64,000 nucleotides of DNA. Origin: Mesorhizobium denitrificans (GTDB taxonomy: Bacteria; Pseudomonadota; Alphaproteobacteria; Rhizobiales; Rhizobiaceae). The stretch is from assembly GCF_003403035.1 (NCBI RefSeq), contig NZ_QURN01000002.1:124001-188000 (forward strand), written 5' to 3'. The position numbers and the translations under genes were made by a program. The notes under the pieces were generated by a model. It did no database searches. It saw nothing but the letters and a program-made list of their open reading frames with translations, and was not told the DNA's origin. Every line of letters starts with the position of its first letter. The stretch's first letter is position 1. This document shows, in pieces, positions 60,392-64,000 of the stretch.

Positions 60392-61273
60392 ATGGACGCG
60401 CAGCTCGGATTCAATGATTTCTTCTATAAGGTTCCCGATGGATTGACCCTCCACGCGCGGATTTATGGCGAGAACAATAACGGAGCATTACCTGTTGTCT
60501 GTCTTCCGGGGTTAACCAGAAATGCTCGTGATTTCCATCAGTTAGCATACTTTCTTGCGAATGTTTCCCATCCAAAGCGGAGGGTTATCTGCTTCGATTA
60601 TCGCGGTCGCGGACTGTCAGATCATGATCCAGATTGGAAGAAATACGACGTCGGCGTGGAGGCTGGCGATATTCTCGCAGGGCTGGCGGAACTCGGTATC
60701 TCCAAGGCAATATTTATAGGCACATCGCGTGGCGGGCTCATTCTTCATGTGCTTGCGGCGGTTCGGCCCGATCTACTGGCTGCGGTTATTCTCAATGATA
60801 TCGGTCCGGTATTGGAGCCCGCAGGGCTTGCGCTGATCAAATCTTATCTGAGCACCCCTTCGCTCAATCCCGCGACATATCAGGCTGCGGCTTCCGTTCA
60901 AAAAACAGTTCACGGCACAGCTTTTACGGCGCTTGATGAATCCGACTGGCTCGATATGGCTCACGCTATCTATCGCGAGATTGGCGGAAAACTGCGACCG
61001 GATTTCGATCCGGCCTTGCTCAATGGACTGGCTGCGCTTGATCTTTCCAAGCCGCTTCCAACCCTTTGGCCGCAATTCGATGCGATGGTCGAAATTCCTG
61101 TAATGGTGATCCGTGGTGCAAACTCTTTGTTGCTTTCGGCTGAAACCGTTATGGAAATGCAGCGCCGGCACCCAACATTACAGGCTGTGACAGTCGACGG
61201 ACAGGGGCACGCCCCCTTCCTTCACACCAGCGGACTGGCCAAGCGTATCGTCGAATTCATAAAAGACATGTGA
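60392..61273 (+). CDS. Alpha/beta hydrolase
   Basis: 293 residues. Ser in GTSRGGL is the nucleophile, and His in GQGHAPFLH closes the triad; the oxyanion region is LPGLTRNARD. Substrate unknown. ATG at 60392 has GGAG at six-base spacing; an in-frame TTG at 60338 would overlap the slt stop by four bases. It follows slt and ends at a strong terminator. Confidence 0.85.
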   Translation: MDAQLGFNDFFYKVPDGLTLHARIYGENNNGALPVVCLPGLTRNARDFHQLAYFLANVSHPKRRVICFDYRGRGLSDHDPDWKKYDVGVEAGDILAGLAELGISKAIFIGTSRGGLILHVLAAVRPDLLAAVILNDIGPVLEPAGLALIKSYLSTPSLNPATYQAAASVQKTVHGTAFTALDESDWLDMAHAIYREIGGKLRPDFDPALLNGLAALDLSKPLPTLWPQFDAMVEIPVMVIRGANSLLLSAETVMEMQRRHPTLQAVTVDGQGHAPFLHTSGLAKRIVEFIKDM

Positions 61274-61319
61274 TAGCGCACGAAAAATAGCGCAATTGGC
61301 TCATTGCAATGCGCAAACA

Positions 61320-61348
61320 AAAAGCCCGGCGGAAACCGCCGGGCTTTT
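61320..61348. terminator. Bidirectional rho-independent terminator
   Basis: AAAAGCCCGGCGG and CCGCCGGGCTTTT form a perfect 13-bp stem with an AAA loop; A and T runs on both sides let it end both the hydrolase and the porin transcript, which run towards each other. Confidence 0.92.
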
Positions 61349-61369
61349 CTCTATCAGCTTATCAGCCGA

Positions 61370-62449
61370 TTAGAAGTTGCGCTGGAAGCGCAGGAAGCCG
61401 CCGAAGCCTTCAGCACCCGGAGCGTCGTTGTCGATCGTGCCGTAGTCGGTGTAGGTGACTTCAGGAATGATGTGCAGGCCCTTGACGATTTCGTAATCGA
61501 CGTTAGCTGCAACACCCCAGTCGCCATCAAAGCCGTCGAGGCCTTCAGCGTAGTCGCCCTGAATGTTGAAGGTAGCCTTTTCCGAGAACTTGTAAGAGCC
61601 ACCGGCCCAAACAGCCCAGTTACCATTCCAAGGCTTGTAGTTGCTGTAGACCCAATCGTCGTCGGTGCCGTAGCCAGCCATTACGAAGAGCGACAGAGCG
61701 TCATTGACGTTCACGTCGAGGCGAGCCTTGGCAGCCCACTCTTCATAAACGCTGTCGTAACCGACAACACCCGTGATCGCGCCCCAGCCGCCAGCATACT
61801 TCGCGCCGCCAACAACGTGCGGCATGTAGCTGTCGATTTCGTAATCGGAACCAGCTTCACCGGTTTCGAGCGAGACGATTGCCGAGAAACCGTTGCCAGC
61901 GTCAAACGTGTAGCTGACGAGGTTGGTGTCGAACGGACCGTAAGGCACCAGATCGTCGGCGATGACGCCGCCGGCATAGCCCGGGAAGGTCGTGAATGCG
62001 GATTCGTCCTTACCAACGCGGAAACCACCGAGCTGGATCCAGGCGAAGTTCAGCGAAGTCTGCGTTCCAACCTGATCCGTATACTGGAAACGGGTTTCGG
62101 TATAGGTCGACAGGGTACCCATCTCGGTTTCCGTGCCGGTCCAGGTACGGAGCGAGAGACGAGCGCGCTTGTGATAGGTGTCGTTCTCCGAACCGTCCGT
62201 CTTGTCGGTAACGGTGTGACCGCCGTAAGGACCGTCACCAACGCTCATGTCGTAACGGACATAGCCGCCGATGCGCAGGCAGGTTTCGGTACCAGGAATA
62301 TAGAAATAGCCCGTGCCGTACGTGTCGCAGACGCGGACATATTCCATCGGTTCCGGCTCGGCGACGACTTCAACAGCGTCGGCAGCGCGAGCACCGGAAA
62401 CTGCGACGAGAGCCGCAGCTGAGCCGAGAAGAAGGCTCTTGATGTTCAT
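61370..62449 (-). CDS. Omp2-type porin, copy 1
   Basis: 359 residues. A signal peptide (MNIKSLLLGSAAALVAVSGARA) precedes a mature protein with VCDTYGTGYFYIPGTE and RIGGYVRY, the Porin_2 family signature, ending in the terminal Phe (FGGFLRFQRNF) needed for outer-membrane assembly. Very like Brucella Omp2. It is one of two divergent copies around tRNA-Ser. Its Shine-Dalgarno lies in a hairpin (62452-62468). Confidence 0.94.
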   Translation of the reverse strand: MNIKSLLLGSAAALVAVSGARAADAVEVVAEPEPMEYVRVCDTYGTGYFYIPGTETCLRIGGYVRYDMSVGDGPYGGHTVTDKTDGSENDTYHKRARLSLRTWTGTETEMGTLSTYTETRFQYTDQVGTQTSLNFAWIQLGGFRVGKDESAFTTFPGYAGGVIADDLVPYGPFDTNLVSYTFDAGNGFSAIVSLETGEAGSDYEIDSYMPHVVGGAKYAGGWGAITGVVGYDSVYEEWAAKARLDVNVNDALSLFVMAGYGTDDDWVYSNYKPWNGNWAVWAGGSYKFSEKATFNIQGDYAEGLDGFDGDWGVAANVDYEIVKGLHIIPEVTYTDYGTIDNDAPGAEGFGGFLRFQRNF

Positions 62450-62451
62450 TT

Positions 62452-62468
62452 TCTGACCTCCAGTCAAA
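62452..62468 (-). promoter_or_regulatory. Hairpin holding the porin copy 1 Shine-Dalgarno
   Basis: Minus strand: TTTGAC-TGGAG-GTCAGA. The 6-bp stem includes one T-G wobble; the GGAGG ribosome site is in the loop. Same layout as at copy 2. Confidence 0.6.
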
Positions 62469-62885
62469 AGTTAAATACAGGGTCTGGGTCTTATCTTGGC
62501 TGAAGGACAGCGTTCCCTGCCCCATCCCCACTTTTGAAAAAGACGCGTGAACGCCCCTTCTTCGATGCAGAGATTTACCGAACCGGGCAGGTAGTTCAAC
62601 AGCCGTCACACCTTTATAGGCGGGCTTATTCACCCTTCACCGAGCGCTGTTGCACAAAGGACACGTTTTCGACCGGGTCATTCATAATTGAGTAAGAAAA
62701 TGCCTCTGGGAATCATCGAAAATTACAATGCGCAGATGAAATCAAGCTCTATCGCTGTGCTTTACTGTGTTCTGCGCAGCGATTTTTGCCAAGTGCCAAC
62801 GTAAAAACAAAAACTGTCGATTCGGCGTTATCTTTGGATTCCCTTATTGATTGTCTCATCTGATTTCTTTATCCACCGCGGCACC
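62469..62885. other. Porin copy 1 leader and promoter region
   Basis: This 417-bp gap upstream of porin copy 1 and before tRNA-Ser must hold both their promoters. I see no conserved short gene; a minus-strand frame beginning near 62633 runs into the porin out of frame and is not supported. Confidence 0.5.
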
Positions 62886-62976
62886 GGAGAGGTGGCCGAG
62901 TGGTCGAAGGCGCTCCCCTGCTAAGGGAGTAGAGGTCAAAAGCTTCTCGTGGGTTCGAATCCCATCCTCTCCGCCA
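62886..62976 (+). tRNA. tRNA-Ser(GCT)
   Basis: A 91-base type II tRNA with encoded CCA. Acceptor GGAGAGG pairs with CCTCTCC, the anticodon stem is CTCCC/GGGAG around CTGCTAA (anticodon GCT, reading AGC/AGT), a long variable arm (AGAGGTCAAAAGCTTCT) follows, and the T arm is GTGGGTTCGAATCCCAT. Confidence 0.97.
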
Positions 62977-63093
62977 TTTCCTGAAATTGCCCCTATTTAT
63001 TGGCGTTGCGCGCACCGGGTTGAGGCGCGAGGCGCGTTTTGCCCGATCTTCCGGCGTAGCCCAGGGTGTTGGTTCGGCTTTACGAGGTTCGAT

Positions 63094-63110
63094 TCTGACT
63101 GGAGGTCAGA
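63094..63110 (+). promoter_or_regulatory. Hairpin holding the porin copy 2 Shine-Dalgarno
   Basis: TCTGAC-TGGAG-GTCAGA: perfect 6-bp stem, loop of five containing GGAG of the ribosome site GGAGG, which ends seven bases before the ATG. Confidence 0.65.
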
Positions 63111-63112
63111 AA

Positions 63113-64000
63113 ATGAACATCAAGAGCCTTCTTCTCGGCTCCGCTGCGGCTCTCGTCGCAGTTTCCGGCGCGCGCGCTGCGGACGCTGTTAACGTTGCAG
63201 CAGAACCGGAACCCGCAGAGTACGTTCGCGTTTGCGACACCTACGGCACCGGCTACTTCTATATCCCCGGCACAGAAACCTGCCTGCGCATCGGCGGCTA
63301 CGTCCGCGTTGATTTCGGCATGGGCGATGGCCCTTACGGTGGGCACGAGGTTAACGGTGATGATACCTATCACAATCGCGCTCGTCTTTCGCTCCGCACC
63401 TGGACCGGCAGCGAAACCGAACTTGGTACTCTGTCGACCTTCACTGAAACCCGTTTCAACTATCAAGACGAAAACCACGGTGCCGGCATTGATCCGATCA
63501 CGCTGAACTTCGCATGGGTTCAGCTTGGTGGCTTCCGTGTTGGTAAGGACGAATCGGCCTTCACGACCTTCGCTGGCTACGCTGGCGGCGTCATCGCTGA
63601 CGACATGATCGCCTATGGCAACTTCGACACCAACCTGATCAGCTACACGCTTGACGCAGGCAATGGCTTCTCGGGCATCATCGCTCTGGAAATGGGCGAA
63701 GCTGGTTCGGCTTACGAAATCGACAGCTACATGCCGCACGTTGTTGCTGGCGCGAAGTATGCTGGCGGCTGGGGTGCAGCTACTGGCGTATTCGGCTATG
63801 ACAGTGTCAACGAAGAATGGGCTGGTAAGGTTCGTGTGGACGTAAACGTCAACGAGCAGATTTCGCTCTTCGTCATGGGCGGCTACGGCACCGAAGACAA
63901 CGGCTCATCCAACAACTACAAGCCGTGGAAAGGCAACTGGGCTGTTTGGGGCGGTGGCTCCTTCAAGGTCAACGACAAGGCAACCGTCAACGCACAGGTT
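63113..64000 (+). CDS. Omp2-type porin, copy 2 (3' end cut by window edge)
   Basis: The first 296 codons are visible and open to the right edge. The signal peptide (MNIKSLLLGSAAALVAVSGARA) is identical to copy 1, as is VCDTYGTGYFYIPGTE. Differences gather in the mature part, such as VDFGMGDG for YDMSVGDG and an altered stretch after NYQDENHG, which in porins are the exposed loops. Together they form a divergent duplicate pair around tRNA-Ser. Confidence 0.93.
   Translation, partial: MNIKSLLLGSAAALVAVSGARAADAVNVAAEPEPAEYVRVCDTYGTGYFYIPGTETCLRIGGYVRVDFGMGDGPYGGHEVNGDDTYHNRARLSLRTWTGSETELGTLSTFTETRFNYQDENHGAGIDPITLNFAWVQLGGFRVGKDESAFTTFAGYAGGVIADDMIAYGNFDTNLISYTLDAGNGFSGIIALEMGEAGSAYEIDSYMPHVVAGAKYAGGWGAATGVFGYDSVNEEWAGKVRVDVNVNEQISLFVMGGYGTEDNGSSNNYKPWKGNWAVWGGGSFKVNDKATVNAQV

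Noticed and set aside
62370-62633. Possible leader peptide before porin copy 1
   Set aside because: The frame begins at a GTG with only weak support and runs deep into the porin out of frame; the corresponding frame before copy 2 starts quite differently, so nothing is conserved beyond the porin itself.
62860-62880. TTATCCACC as a DnaA box and possible origin
   Set aside because: A single near-match without a cluster, AT-rich unwinding region or origin-linked genes.
62886-63112. tRNA-Ser as integration site of an island
   Set aside because: No integrase, no direct repeat of the tRNA 3' end and no foreign-looking genes are seen next to it in the window.

Overview
The window reads as a core-chromosome segment of an alphaproteobacterium of the Hyphomicrobiales (Rhizobiales), close to the Brucella/Ochrobactrum/Phyllobacterium group. 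The clues are two Omp2-type porins very like those of Brucella, the run rpoZ-rsh-pyrE-acpS-lepB-rnc-era, the pair rpsF-rpsR, the block purF-cvpA-radA-dnaB, and rhizobial-style intergenic repeats. No phage, transposase, CRISPR array, toxin-antitoxin pair or recognisable defence system was seen. Almost every large reading frame belongs to a known family.

Layout. 1-5.5 kb (minus strand): yicC (cut by the left edge), mltG and the fatty-acid genes fabF, acpP, fabG, fabD. 5.7-9.4 kb: a membrane sulfatase-fold (LTA-synthase-like) enzyme, a repeat element, an acyltransferase and an SDR. 9.4-19.1 kb (minus): purF, cvpA, radA, dnaB, then three lipid/ribosome/membrane genes (rsm22-like, ynfA-like, cfa), then rplI, rpsR, rpsF. 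19.4-24.5 kb (minus): pssA-psd (phosphatidylethanolamine synthesis), an Atm1-type ABC exporter and a LysM protein. 24.6-33.2 kb: a LOG-family enzyme, a minus-strand run of metabolic genes (GST, rarD, cimA-like, pip, gfa-like, VOC), cysS, a small gene and a YedK/HMCES peptidase. 33.2-37.2 kb (plus): Nudix, TIGR02301-like, panB-panC, and two uncharacterised genes. 37.2-43.5 kb: dihydroorotase, ygfZ, an HD hydrolase, an ECF sigma/anti-sigma pair, an MFS carrier and recO. 43.6-48.0 kb: a hexuronate module (uxuA, uxuB, uxaA). 48.4-54.6 kb (minus): era, rnc, lepB, acpS, pyrE, rsh, rpoZ. 54.8-61.3 kb: NYN protein, family-5-like UDG, small genes, smpB, dapA, a soluble lytic transglycosylase and a hydrolase. 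61.3-64 kb: two divergent porin copies around tRNA-Ser(GCT), the second cut by the right edge.

Most notable. (1) The panC-36014 intergenic region holds two 15-bp palindromes of form TTAATG-N3-CATTAA, each also a perfect CtrA-type TTAA-N7-TTAA box. (2) A perfect alphaproteobacterial LexA box, GAAC-N7-GAAC, lies upstream of dnaB. (3) Both porin genes carry their Shine-Dalgarno in the loop of a conserved hairpin, with a wobble change in one copy that keeps pairing. (4) The hexuronate genes and a long inverted repeat element separate era from recO, and the gap between uxuB and uxaA holds what looks like a decayed KdgF-type cupin gene. (5) The dihydroorotase has Gln in place of the first His of the metal-binding HxH. 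I do not see a convincing undescribed multi-gene system; the unusual signals here are regulatory and architectural.
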